Of a stretch of 64,000 nt of DNA, positions 53,853 to 62,522 are shown in pieces (positions within the stretch are counted from its first letter, which is position 1; the number at the start of each line of letters is the position of its first letter). Below the pieces are notes generated by a model. It searched no databases and was not told the DNA's origin. It worked only from the letters and a program-made list of their open reading frames with translations. Location of the stretch: assembly GCF_045788535.1 (NCBI RefSeq), contig NZ_CP074074.1:2356001-2420000 (forward strand), read 5' to 3'. Source of the stretch: Allotamlana fucoidanivorans (GTDB lineage: Bacteria; Bacteroidota; Bacteroidia; Flavobacteriales; Flavobacteriaceae). The translations under genes were made by a program, and so were the position numbers.

Positions 53853-54863
53853 ATGAATAAAATGATTAAAACAGGGGTTTTATCTTACGGAATGTCTGGT
53901 AAATTGTTTCACTGCCCATTTATAAGCAGGCATGTTAAATTTGATTTGGTGGCTATTGTTGAAAGACACACCAAACAAGCCCAATTGGATTATCCTAACA
54001 TAAAAAGTTATGATAAAGTAGATGATCTTTTAAAGGACACTGATATTGAATTGGTAGTTGTAAATACTCCAAATGTGACACACTATGATTTTTCTATAAT
54101 GGCTCTACAAGCAGGTAAACATGTGCTGTTAGAAAAACCATTTACAGTAACACTACAAGAGGCAAAATCGCTTTATACCGAAGCTAAAAAACAAGACCGT
54201 TTTATTTTGCCTTTTCAAAATCGTCGATTTGATAGTGATTTTTTATCTGTGAAGCGAGTAGTTGAATCGGGCGTGTTGGGTGATTTGATTGAGGTTCATT
54301 TTAGATATGATAGATATACATTTGATATTAGTAATAATGTGACAAAAGAATTAGGTACCCAAGGAAATGGCTTGATGTATAATTTAGGGCCACATTTAAT
54401 TGATGCTGCTATTAGTTTATTTGGAGCACCTGCTAAATACCATAAAATAACAGGTAAAAACAGACCAAATACTCAGGTTGACGATTATGCTTTTGTACAT
54501 ATGCAGTTTAATAGCGGTTTACAGGTATTTATTACGGCTAGTTTATTGGTAGCTGAACCACAAGCGGCATTTGTTTTACATGGAACAAAAGGATCTTTTG
54601 TAAAAAGCAGGTCAGATGTGCAAGAATCTCAATTGCAATCTGGGATGAAACCCGATAATAAACTATTTGGTAAAGAAGCCAAAGGGCAAGAAGGTTTATT
54701 AACCACAGTTAAAAATGGTTATGTGAAACGAAAAAAAGTAAAAGCAGAGTTGTCATCGTATTTGAATATGTATGAGGCTGTATATCAAACATTAAGGTGT
54801 GGTCAGCCTTTTTTGGTAACGGAAAATGACATTCTTAAACAAATGGAGATTTTAGAATCATAA
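53853..54863 (+). CDS. Gfo/Idh/MocA-family oxidoreductase
   Basis: 336 residues. N-terminal Rossmann fold GVLSYGMSGKLFHCPFI and the family motif AGKHVLLEKPFTVTLQEAK, whose Glu-Lys-Pro contacts nicotinamide and substrate. The C-terminal alpha/beta domain begins near residue 125. Sugar or inositol derivatives are the usual substrates; the actual one is unknown. ATG at 53853 is preferred over far-upstream codons that overlap rdgB; Met4 is an alternative. Confidence 0.9.
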   Translation: MNKMIKTGVLSYGMSGKLFHCPFISRHVKFDLVAIVERHTKQAQLDYPNIKSYDKVDDLLKDTDIELVVVNTPNVTHYDFSIMALQAGKHVLLEKPFTVTLQEAKSLYTEAKKQDRFILPFQNRRFDSDFLSVKRVVESGVLGDLIEVHFRYDRYTFDISNNVTKELGTQGNGLMYNLGPHLIDAAISLFGAPAKYHKITGKNRPNTQVDDYAFVHMQFNSGLQVFITASLLVAEPQAAFVLHGTKGSFVKSRSDVQESQLQSGMKPDNKLFGKEAKGQEGLLTTVKNGYVKRKKVKAELSSYLNMYEAVYQTLRCGQPFLVTENDILKQMEILES

Positions 54864-54984
54864 CGTTTTTTGTAATAAATTAATTAAGAAATAAATTATA
54901 AGTTTTTTATGATTTTTGTTTCTGTAAGAGTATAAAAAAACTTGTATCTTTCCAATGAAATATTAACATAAAAAGCGTTTGACT

Positions 54985-55284
54985 ATGACAGTAAATTTTC
55001 AGTATGTAGGGGTAGATGTAAGCGAAACACTTTCGGCTTTCACAGAAGAAAAATTAAAAAAAATCTTTAATAGATATGAGTTTTTAATTGGTGCCACAAT
55101 ACACTTTAAAAAGGATGAAAAAGATCATAATGAGGGTAAAATTTGTAGTATTGAATTGAGTTTGCCAGGACCAAGATTATATGCTACATCAAATGAGAGA
55201 AATTTTGAAGTTGCGGTGCGAGAGACTATTGCTGATTTAGAAAGACAACTGAAAAAAAGGAAACAAGTTTATAAAACATATTAG
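54985..55284 (+). CDS. raiA: Ribosome hibernation factor, short HPF/RaiA type
   Basis: 99 residues, the short form that binds the A and P sites of the 30S subunit in stationary phase. Fold signature TVNFQYVGVDVSETLSAFTEEKLKK with a later VAVRETIADLERQLKKRKQ basic helix. It lacks the long-form C-terminal dimerisation domain. ATG at 54985 is used; a TTG two codons upstream is the alternative. Confidence 0.92.
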   Translation: MTVNFQYVGVDVSETLSAFTEEKLKKIFNRYEFLIGATIHFKKDEKDHNEGKICSIELSLPGPRLYATSNERNFEVAVRETIADLERQLKKRKQVYKTY

Positions 55285-55321
55285 TGTTAATTTGCAATCA
55301 AAAAAAGATTGCAGTTTTAAT

Positions 55322-55360
55322 AAAAAACCATCAAGATAGTTTTGTTTTGATGGTTTTTTT
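55322..55360. terminator. Bidirectional terminator between raiA and rlmH
   Basis: AAAAACCATCAA pairs with TTGATGGTTTTT around a 12-nt loop; A and T tracts allow both directions. A weaker hairpin (TGCAATC/GATTGCA) lies just upstream at 55293-55313. Confidence 0.78.
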
Positions 55361-55383
55361 GTTAGCGGTTAATAGTTTTCCTC

Positions 55384-55857
55384 TTATCTATGATGATAAG
55401 GCTCATTTTTTAAAATAGTAAACCCTCTATAGAGCTGTTCAATAAAAAATAAACGAATCATTTGATGAGAAAATGTCATTTTTGATAAAGAAATTTTTCC
55501 TTGCGCTTTTTTATAAATAGCTTCAGAAAAACCATACGGGCCACCAATAACAAAAACCAGTTGTTTTATCCCAGAGTTCATATGCTTTTGTAAATATGAA
55601 GAAAACGAAACCGAGTCGTGCTGCTTTCCATTTTCATCTAACAGAATCAAAACATCAGTAGGAGTTAACTTGTTTAAAATCAAAGTACCTTCTTTATCTT
55701 TTTGTTGCACCTCACTTAAATTTTTACTTTGTTTTATGTCCGGAATTATTTCAAGCTTAAATTTTATATAAAAGCCTAGGCGTTTTTTGTAATCGTCTAT
55801 AAGTGAAGCTAATTGCTTGTTGTCTGTTTTACCTATGGCTAAGAGTTTAATGGTCAT
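55384..55857 (-). CDS. rlmH: 23S rRNA (pseudouridine1915-N3)-methyltransferase
   Basis: 157 residues, the standard SPOUT methyltransferase length. It methylates pseudouridine 1915 in helix 69. The SAM-knot GG loop FVIGGPYGFSEAI and the invariant C-terminal NEPYHHR are present. It is single and leftward. Helix 69 is also the likely target of the RluD-type synthase at 18830. Confidence 0.97.
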   Translation of the reverse strand: MTIKLLAIGKTDNKQLASLIDDYKKRLGFYIKFKLEIIPDIKQSKNLSEVQQKDKEGTLILNKLTPTDVLILLDENGKQHDSVSFSSYLQKHMNSGIKQLVFVIGGPYGFSEAIYKKAQGKISLSKMTFSHQMIRLFFIEQLYRGFTILKNEPYHHR

Positions 55858-55957
55858 AAAATCAAAATTTATTCAAAGTCTTTATGAATTATGCATTATA
55901 ATTGAAAAAAAATAAAAAATTCGTAAAACGAAAATTTAAAAAAGTAAATCAATTTGT

Positions 55958-55965
55958 TATTTTTG
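55958..55965 (+). promoter_or_regulatory. Putative -7 element for nadC
   Basis: Exact TATTTTTG, 17 bp before ATG at 55983. It rules out the farther upstream extension of the frame. Confidence 0.6.
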
Positions 55966-55982
55966 CTCAAAATACTAAAAAT

Positions 55983-56843
55983 ATGATTACACAAGAGCAG
56001 TTTGATTCAGAAGTAAAATCAATAATTGCAAACGCTATCAGAGAAGATGTAGGTGATGGAGATCATAGTTCTTTGGCATGTATTCCAGAGAATGCAAGAG
56101 GCCGAGCTAAGCTTTTAGTTAAAGACAAAGGGATTATAGGTGGAGTGAATTTTGCTAAAAAAGTATTTGCTTATGTTGATAAGAATTTAAAGCTTGATGT
56201 AAGAATAGAAGATGGTACAGAGGTTACTTATGGTGATGTGGTGATGTATGTTGAAGGTCCGTCACAATCTATATTAAAAGCAGAGCGTACTGTTTTAAAT
56301 GCCATGCAACGTATGAGTGCTATTGCTACTAAAACAAAGATGTTTGTTGACCTAGTTGAAGGAACTAAAACCAAGATTTTAGATACAAGAAAAACAACTC
56401 CTGGTATTCGTGTTTTAGAAAAATGGGCGGTAAAAATTGGAGGTGGAGAGAACCACAGATTTGCGCTTTATGATATGATTATGCTTAAAGATAATCATAT
56501 TGATTTTGCTGGTGGCATTACTAAAGCCATAGAAATGACCAAGCAATACCTAAAAGAAACAGGTAAAAACCTTCAAATTATGGTTGAAGCAAGAGACCTT
56601 GTTGAGGTTGAAGAAATATTACAAAACGAGGGTGTTTTTAGAATTCTTCTTGATAATTTTGACTATGAAGATACCAGAAAAGCTGTAAAACTTATTGGAG
56701 ATAAGTGCTTAACAGAGTCTTCTGGAAATATAAATGAAACAACCATCAGGCATTATGCTGAGTGTGGTGTTAATTATATTTCATGCGGTGCTTTAACACA
56801 TTCGGTTCACAATATGGATTTAAGCTTAAAAGCGGTAAAATAA
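55983..56843 (+). CDS. nadC: Nicotinate-nucleotide pyrophosphorylase, carboxylating
   Basis: 286 residues. Quinolinate plus PRPP gives nicotinate mononucleotide, the entry to NAD synthesis. Type II PRTase blocks: ERTVLNAMQRMSAIAT, TRKTTPGIRVLEKWAVKIGGG and MLKDNHIDF. ATG at 55983 is chosen from the -7 box and the family start. No nadA/nadB gene is in the window. Confidence 0.96.
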   Translation: MITQEQFDSEVKSIIANAIREDVGDGDHSSLACIPENARGRAKLLVKDKGIIGGVNFAKKVFAYVDKNLKLDVRIEDGTEVTYGDVVMYVEGPSQSILKAERTVLNAMQRMSAIATKTKMFVDLVEGTKTKILDTRKTTPGIRVLEKWAVKIGGGENHRFALYDMIMLKDNHIDFAGGITKAIEMTKQYLKETGKNLQIMVEARDLVEVEEILQNEGVFRILLDNFDYEDTRKAVKLIGDKCLTESSGNINETTIRHYAECGVNYISCGALTHSVHNMDLSLKAVK

Positions 56844-56893
56844 TTTAGTTTTAAGAGGTAAAACAATTTTTTAAAAAGCCATTCTTATTTTAA

Positions 56894-56901
56894 TAACTTT
56901 G
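56894..56901 (+). promoter_or_regulatory. Putative -7 element for the YihY gene
   Basis: Exact TAACTTTG, 26 bp before the YihY-family ATG; no -33 TTG. Confidence 0.45.
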
Positions 56902-56927
56902 CTATAGATTTAAAAGCAAATGTATTA

Positions 56928-57896
56928 ATGACCAAACCCATTGAAGACAAACTAGACAAAATCCCTGTGATTAATGTTATAGTGCGTTTCTTGAAACAGC
57001 TTAAATTGCTAGGGCTTGAAGGGTTGTCTTTTTATGATTTATTAGAACTTTATATAACTGGTATTGTTAAAGGAGCGCTAACCACCAGAGCTAGTGCCAT
57101 TGCTTTCAGTTTTTTTACAGCTATTTTTCCTTTTTTATTATTTGTAATCATCCTTATTCCTTATTTGCCTATTGAAGGATTTAAAGATGAGTTTTTAGTT
57201 TTTCTGGAATCATTTTTACCACCAAGTACCTCCGATTTCTTTTTTGACAATATTTTTGAAAATATTGAAAATTCTCAAAGAGGCGGACTTTTGTCGTCGG
57301 TTTTTATCTTGTCTATTCTCCTTATGGCAAATGGCGTAAATGCTATTTTTTCCGGATTTGAAAACTCTTATCATGAACAGCTTACAAGAAGCGTATACAA
57401 ACAGTATTTTTTTGCATTAGGAATAGCGTTGATTTTAGCCTTTTTACTTATAATAACTATAACTGTTTTAGGGTATTTTCAAATTTATGTTGTACAAGAA
57501 GTATTGCACGCTTTTGAGCACCGAGGGTATAATTTAGATTCTAGTGGGGTGTTGTGGACCAATATAGTTCAGTATATCTTTTTTGTAATGATGATTTATT
57601 TGGCAACTGCTACATTGTATTATTTTGGTACTAGAGAGGGTAGGCATTCCAAGTTTTTTTCAGTTGGCGCGTTGTTTACTACTTTGCTAATTATGTTAAC
57701 CTCTTATTTTTTTGGTGTTTATATTGAAAATTTTAGTCAGTATAATAAGTTATACGGCTCAATAGGAGCATTGTTGATTCTTTTGTTTTATTTGTGGTTA
57801 AATGCTAATGTGCTTTTATTAGGGTATGAACTCAATGCTTCATTAAATAATCTAAAAAAAAGAAGAGAGCTATTAAAAGGAAAAATAAAAGACTAA
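56928..57896 (+). CDS. YihY/BrkB-family membrane protein
   Basis: 322 residues with six hydrophobic helices. It carries the family core: TTRASAIAFSFFTAIFPFLLF, then a central region, and YGSIGALLILLFYLWLNANVLLLGYELNASL near the C-terminus. Once annotated as ribonuclease BN in error; a transport-related role is suspected but unproven. It is followed by priA after 15 bp. Confidence 0.9.
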   Translation: MTKPIEDKLDKIPVINVIVRFLKQLKLLGLEGLSFYDLLELYITGIVKGALTTRASAIAFSFFTAIFPFLLFVIILIPYLPIEGFKDEFLVFLESFLPPSTSDFFFDNIFENIENSQRGGLLSSVFILSILLMANGVNAIFSGFENSYHEQLTRSVYKQYFFALGIALILAFLLIITITVLGYFQIYVVQEVLHAFEHRGYNLDSSGVLWTNIVQYIFFVMMIYLATATLYYFGTREGRHSKFFSVGALFTTLLIMLTSYFFGVYIENFSQYNKLYGSIGALLILLFYLWLNANVLLLGYELNASLNNLKKRRELLKGKIKD

Positions 57897-57911
57897 AAAT
57901 CGATTAAAAAT

Positions 57912-60362
57912 TTGTCTTACTATATAGATGTTATCATTCCAATACCACTCCAAAAGTTGTTTACTTATGGGGTAACGTCAGCTGAAGCTAAGTTTTTAAA
58001 ACAAGGTATGCGGGTGTCTGTACCCTTTGGAAAATCTAAAATTTACACAGGTCTTGTTTATGCTATCCATGATAAAGCACCAGTAGGGTATGAGGCCAAG
58101 GATATTGAACAGATTTTAGATGAAAAACCCGTAATTACACAAGTGCAATTGCAACTTTGGCAATGGATAGCTAGTTATTACATGTGTACCTTGGGAGATG
58201 TAATGCGTGCAGCATTACCCAATGCTTTTATATTAGAAAGTGAAACCGTTGTGATAAAAGGTGCAAAAACCATTGACGAATCTGATTTAAAGGACGATGA
58301 GTTTTTGGTTTATGAAGCGCTTCATCATCAGTCCTCGCTGAAGATTCAAGATATATCTGGTATTCTAAATAAACAAGGGGTTTTGCCTGTTATAAAACGA
58401 CTTATTGAAAAGGAAGTGGTTTTTGTTGAAGAAGAAGTTTATGAAAAATACATACCTAAGTTGGTTAGATATGTAAAGCTTCATTCCGAATTTACTTCAG
58501 AAACAGCCTTACATACTTTGTTAGATGATTTAAGTAGAGCACCAAAGCAGCGCGAGGTAATCTTAACTTTATTTTCGCTTTCTGCTAAAACAAAGAAACC
58601 TATCAAGGTGTCTGACCTAACTGCTGAGAGTGGTGCTTCTAGTGCTATTATTAAGACGTTAATTGATAAAGGGATTTTAGAAGAGTATCATATTCAAACA
58701 GATAGAGTTGAATATTCGGGAAAAGAGACCGAATTGTCAAAGATGTTAAATGAGCATCAAAATCAAGCCCTTGCTGAAATAGAGGCGTCATTTAAAATGC
58801 ACCGTGTTGTTTTACTGCATGGAGTAACGTCATCAGGAAAAACAGAGGTCTACGTTAAGCTTATAGAAGACACTTTAAAACAAGGTAAACAAGTTTTGTA
58901 TTTGTTACCAGAAATAGCATTAACCACACAATTAATAAAACGGTTGCAAAATTATTTTGGTGAAAAAGTGTCTGTGTTTCACTCAAAATATTCATCGCAT
59001 GAGCGTGTTGAGGTTTGGAATAATGTTTTGAACAATCAGCAAAAAGCGCAAATTGTTTTAGGCGCTCGTTCCTCGGTGTTTTTACCTTTTAATAATTTAG
59101 GTTTAATCGTTATAGATGAGGAGCATGAGCAATCCTTTAAACAATTTGATCCAGCTCCGCGTTACCATGCCAGAGATACTGCGGTGGTTTTGGCGCATAT
59201 TCATGGGGCTAAAACGCTTTTGGGATCGGCTACACCTAGCCTAGAAAGTTATTTTAATGCTAAGCAGAATAAATACGGTTTAGTTGAATTAATGTATAGG
59301 TATAATAATGTATTAATGCCAGACATTGAGTTAGTTGATATAAAAGACAAGCTGAAAAGAAAGCGTATGACGGGGCATTTTAGCGATAGACTCATTGAGG
59401 AAATGACAGAAGCATTGGGCCAGGGATATCAAGTTATTTTGTTTCAAAATCGTCGTGGGTTTTCTCCAATTGTAGAGTGTTTTACCTGTGGCCATGCCCC
59501 CCAGTGCCCAAATTGTGATGTGAGTTTAACATATCATCAATACAGAAATCAGTTGCGCTGCCATTATTGTGGTTATACCACTGTAATGCATAAAACATGT
59601 GAGGCCTGCGGAAGTCCAGAATTAGACACAAAAGGATTTGGTACCGAACAGATAGAGGCTGAGGTGAAACAATTGTTTCCTGAATATAAGGCGGCCCGGA
59701 TGGATTTAGATACTACTAGAGGTAAATACGGTTATGAAAAAATTATTACGGCACTTGAACAGCAAGAAATAGATATTTTGGTGGGTACTCAAATGCTGAC
59801 TAAAGGCTTGGATTTTAGGCGTGTAAAATTAGTTGGTATTATGAATGCTGATACGATGCTTAACTTTCCTGATTTTAGGGCGCATGAACGTAGTTTTCAA
59901 TTGATGTTACAAGTTTCAGGAAGGGCAGGGCGAACCGCAGAACGGGGCAAGGTATTAATTCAAACCTATAACCCGCACCATAATATTCTACAGCAAGTAT
60001 CAACTAATAATTATATCGATATGTTTTCAGAGCAAATGAATGACAGGTATAATTTTAAATATCCACCAGTTTATAAGCAAATAAAACTTACTTTAAAACA
60101 TAAGGATTTTAATAGGGTTGATACGGCTTCTATATGGTATGCAAAATCTTTAAGGCAGGTGTTTGGTGACTATGTTTTAGGACCTGAAGCGCCTCCAATA
60201 GCAAGAATTAGAAATCAATTTCACAAAAACATCTTGATTAAAATTCCTAAAAAACAGTCTTTAGCAAAAACAAAAGAAGCTATCATTAAAATAAACAACA
60301 GCTTCTTAAGTATAAAAGATTTTCGGTCGGTTAATGTAATTTTAAATGTCGATAACTTTTAA
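57912..60362 (+). CDS. priA: Primosomal protein N' (PriA helicase)
   Basis: 816 residues. It restarts collapsed replication forks. The N-terminal 3'-DNA-binding region (YYIDVIIPIPLQKLFTYGV) is followed by helicase motifs: Walker A LHGVTSSGKTEVY, DEEH in LIVIDEEHEQSFKQF, and the zinc-binding Cys clusters FTCGHAPQCPNC, LRCHYCG and CEACGSPE. QVSGRAGR is motif VI. The start is TTG at 57912; no ATG lies nearby in frame. The adjacent LytTR gene converges after 15 bp. Confidence 0.95.
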   Translation: MSYYIDVIIPIPLQKLFTYGVTSAEAKFLKQGMRVSVPFGKSKIYTGLVYAIHDKAPVGYEAKDIEQILDEKPVITQVQLQLWQWIASYYMCTLGDVMRAALPNAFILESETVVIKGAKTIDESDLKDDEFLVYEALHHQSSLKIQDISGILNKQGVLPVIKRLIEKEVVFVEEEVYEKYIPKLVRYVKLHSEFTSETALHTLLDDLSRAPKQREVILTLFSLSAKTKKPIKVSDLTAESGASSAIIKTLIDKGILEEYHIQTDRVEYSGKETELSKMLNEHQNQALAEIEASFKMHRVVLLHGVTSSGKTEVYVKLIEDTLKQGKQVLYLLPEIALTTQLIKRLQNYFGEKVSVFHSKYSSHERVEVWNNVLNNQQKAQIVLGARSSVFLPFNNLGLIVIDEEHEQSFKQFDPAPRYHARDTAVVLAHIHGAKTLLGSATPSLESYFNAKQNKYGLVELMYRYNNVLMPDIELVDIKDKLKRKRMTGHFSDRLIEEMTEALGQGYQVILFQNRRGFSPIVECFTCGHAPQCPNCDVSLTYHQYRNQLRCHYCGYTTVMHKTCEACGSPELDTKGFGTEQIEAEVKQLFPEYKAARMDLDTTRGKYGYEKIITALEQQEIDILVGTQMLTKGLDFRRVKLVGIMNADTMLNFPDFRAHERSFQLMLQVSGRAGRTAERGKVLIQTYNPHHNILQQVSTNNYIDMFSEQMNDRYNFKYPPVYKQIKLTLKHKDFNRVDTASIWYAKSLRQVFGDYVLGPEAPPIARIRNQFHKNILIKIPKKQSLAKTKEAIIKINNSFLSIKDFRSVNVILNVDNF

Positions 60363-60377
60363 TTTAGTTGGTGTGTT

Positions 60378-61073
60378 CTAAATGTTGTTTAAAGCATCAA
60401 CCAGTTGCGTCTTCTTATTTCTACTTAAAGGAATTTCGTAAGCACCAACTTCAACATTTTTACTGTTAAATCTGTCAATTTTATCTAGATTAACAATATA
60501 AGATTTATGGATTCTCAAGAACTTACCTTCAGGTAGCTCTGCTTCAAACGCTTTCATGGTAGATAATACCACAAGGCTGTTTTCTTCAGTTACTAATTTA
60601 ACATAGTCGCCTAAAGCTTCAATCCACTTAATGTCTTTAATGTAGACCTTACGTTTTTTCAAGTTGCTTTTTACAAAGATATGTTCGCCATCTTCTTCTT
60701 TAAAGTCCTGAGTCAATCTGTGCTGTTCTAGGGCTTTGTCAACAGAGGTGTTAAAGCGTTCTCTTGTAATGGGTTTGTGCAAATAATCGGTAGCGTCATA
60801 GTTGAAAGCTTTAAAAGCGTATTCTGTTTTACCGGTTACAAAGATAATTTGAGGTTTGTTGTTTAATACGTCAAGAAGTTCAAATCCGTTTAACACTGGC
60901 ATTTCAATATCCAGAAAAATTAAATCAACTTGATGCGTATTTAAACCATTTTTAGTTTCTAAAGCACTACTGTACTCTGCAATTAAGTTAAGAGATGGGT
61001 GATTCTCTACTAACTTAACAATAGAGAGACGTTGTATTGCTGAATCGTCTACTACTACACAGTTTAAAGTCAT
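60378..61073 (-). CDS. LytTR-type response regulator
   Basis: 231 residues. Receiver domain (about 1-120) with phospho-acceptor Asp in LIFLDIEMPVLNG and switch residues FVTGK; LytTR DNA-binding domain (about 130-231) with IKDIKWIEALGDYVKL and RIHKSYIVNLDKI. No histidine kinase is adjacent, so this is an orphan regulator; signal unknown. It is convergent with priA and divergent from rpsF. Confidence 0.93.
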   Translation of the reverse strand: MTLNCVVVDDSAIQRLSIVKLVENHPSLNLIAEYSSALETKNGLNTHQVDLIFLDIEMPVLNGFELLDVLNNKPQIIFVTGKTEYAFKAFNYDATDYLHKPITRERFNTSVDKALEQHRLTQDFKEEDGEHIFVKSNLKKRKVYIKDIKWIEALGDYVKLVTEENSLVVLSTMKAFEAELPEGKFLRIHKSYIVNLDKIDRFNSKNVEVGAYEIPLSRNKKTQLVDALNNI

Positions 61074-61220
61074 AACATTTATATTATTTCGGTTAAGATA
61101 TCGACAATAGTACGAAAAATTCGGCTAAAAACCAAAAAACATCGGTAAACTGCTTATTTTAACATAATTTTAACATTGTTTTAGTGTTATAATTATTGTT
61201 ACAAATATAAGGGAAGAATA

Positions 61221-61251
61221 TTGTGTAATATACAGAAATTATTTATTTTTG
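61221..61251 (+). promoter_or_regulatory. Putative rpsF operon promoter
   Basis: TTG at 61221-61223, 20-bp spacer, TATTTTTG at 61244-61251; the box ends 31 bp before the ATG. This is the best promoter in the window. Confidence 0.8.
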
Positions 61252-61282
61252 CACCCAATTTTTAACAATAAAAACGATTTTT

Positions 61283-61621
61283 ATGAATCATTATGAAACT
61301 GTTTTCATCTTAAATCCCGTTTTATCTGAAGATCAGATAAAGGAAACAGTAAAGAAATACGAAGATTTTCTTGTTTCTAACGGCGCTAAGATGGTATCAA
61401 AAGAAGATTGGGGGCTTAAAAAATTAGCTTACCCTATTCAAAACAAGAAAAGCGGATTTTATCACTTGTTTGAGTATCAAGTTGCTGGAGAAGTTATTGA
61501 TGCTTTAGAGATTGAGTTTAGACGTGATGAGCGTTTTATGCGTTACTTAACTGTGAAGTTAGATAAACACGCAATTTCTTGGGCAGAAAGAAGAAGAGAA
61601 AAACTTAAACAAAAAGCTTAA
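61283..61621 (+). CDS. rpsF: 30S ribosomal protein S6
   Basis: 112 residues. Opens MNHYETVFILNPVLSEDQI and carries KEDWGLKKLAYPIQNKKSGFY, typical of S6, which pairs with S18 in the 30S platform. First gene of the rpsF-rpsR-rplI operon, 2 bp before rpsR. No S6:S18 leader RNA can be recognised; the leader is only about 25 nt. Confidence 0.97.
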   Translation: MNHYETVFILNPVLSEDQIKETVKKYEDFLVSNGAKMVSKEDWGLKKLAYPIQNKKSGFYHLFEYQVAGEVIDALEIEFRRDERFMRYLTVKLDKHAISWAERRREKLKQKA

Positions 61622-61623
61622 TT

Positions 61624-61920
61624 ATGTCATCAATAGAACAACAATCAAAAGGAAAAAAAGACGGCGAAATTCGATATTTAACGCCGCTTAATATTGAAAC
61701 AAATAAGCAAAAGAAGTATTGTCGTTTCAAAAAATCTGGTATTAAATATGTAGATTATAAAGATCCGGATTTCTTATTAAAATTTGTAAACGAGCAAGGT
61801 AAAATTTTACCAAGACGTTTAACAGGAACGTCATTAAAGTATCAAAGAAAAGTGTCTGTAGCTGTAAAAAGAGCGCGTCACTTAGCTTTGATGCCATATG
61901 TAGCTGATTTATTAAAATAA
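61624..61920 (+). CDS. rpsR: 30S ribosomal protein S18
   Basis: 98 residues. The family block YVDYKDPDFLLKFVNEQGKILPRRLTGTSLKYQRK is complete, and KRARHLALMPYV follows. An N-terminal extension of about 25 residues is longer than in E. coli (75 residues), as is usual in Bacteroidota. rplI begins 13 bp later. Confidence 0.97.
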   Translation: MSSIEQQSKGKKDGEIRYLTPLNIETNKQKKYCRFKKSGIKYVDYKDPDFLLKFVNEQGKILPRRLTGTSLKYQRKVSVAVKRARHLALMPYVADLLK

Positions 61921-61933
61921 AATACACATAACA

Positions 61934-62380
61934 ATGGAACTTATATTAAAACAAGACGTTGATAATTTAGGATTTAAAGACGATGTTGTAACAGTTAAGA
62001 ACGGTTATGGTAGAAACTTTTTAATTCCTTCAGGAAAAGCAATATTAGCTACAGTATCAGCTAAGAAAGTTTTAGCTGAAAATTTAAAGCAAAGAGCTTT
62101 TAAAGAAAAGAAAATAGTTGATGATGCTAAGAAAGTAGCTGAAGCCTTAAGAGCTTTAGAAATTAAAATTGCGGCTAAAGTTGGAGCAGGAGACAAGTTA
62201 TTTGGATCTGTAAACAATATTGACTTAGCAGAAGCCTTAGAAAAAGAAGGACAAGCAATAGATAAAAAATTCATTACACTTACTACGGTTAAGCGTTTAG
62301 GTAAGTATACTGCTGTAATTCGTTTACACAGAGAAGTATCTGTTGATTTAGAGTTTGAAGTTATTGCACAAGCTAGTTAA
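61934..62380 (+). CDS. rplI: 50S ribosomal protein L9
   Basis: 148 residues. N-terminal MELILKQDVDNLGFKDDVVTVKNGYGRNFLIPSGKA binds 23S rRNA, then the long connecting helix and C-terminal domain with GDKLFGSVNNIDL. It is last in the operon and has a strong terminator after it. Confidence 0.97.
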   Translation: MELILKQDVDNLGFKDDVVTVKNGYGRNFLIPSGKAILATVSAKKVLAENLKQRAFKEKKIVDDAKKVAEALRALEIKIAAKVGAGDKLFGSVNNIDLAEALEKEGQAIDKKFITLTTVKRLGKYTAVIRLHREVSVDLEFEVIAQAS

Positions 62381-62415
62381 TTAACAATAAGTTAATAAAA
62401 GCTTTAAATAAAATG

Positions 62416-62443
62416 AAACCACTCTTTCGAGTGGTTTTTTTTT
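62416..62443 (+). terminator. Terminator of the rpsF-rpsR-rplI operon
   Basis: AAACCACTC pairs with GAGTGGTTT around TTTC, followed by nine T. Confidence 0.9.
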
Positions 62444-62447
62444 GTCC

Positions 62448-62455
62448 TATTTTTG
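62448..62455 (+). promoter_or_regulatory. Putative -7 element for the TonB-dependent receptor
   Basis: Exact TATTTTTG, 67 bp before the receptor ATG. It follows the terminator T run directly; no -33 TTG. Confidence 0.4.
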
Positions 62456-62522
62456 TTTGAATTCTTGTTATGCATGCATAGTAAGTACATATAAACCAAC
62501 ACAACCTTAACAATTTATTCAA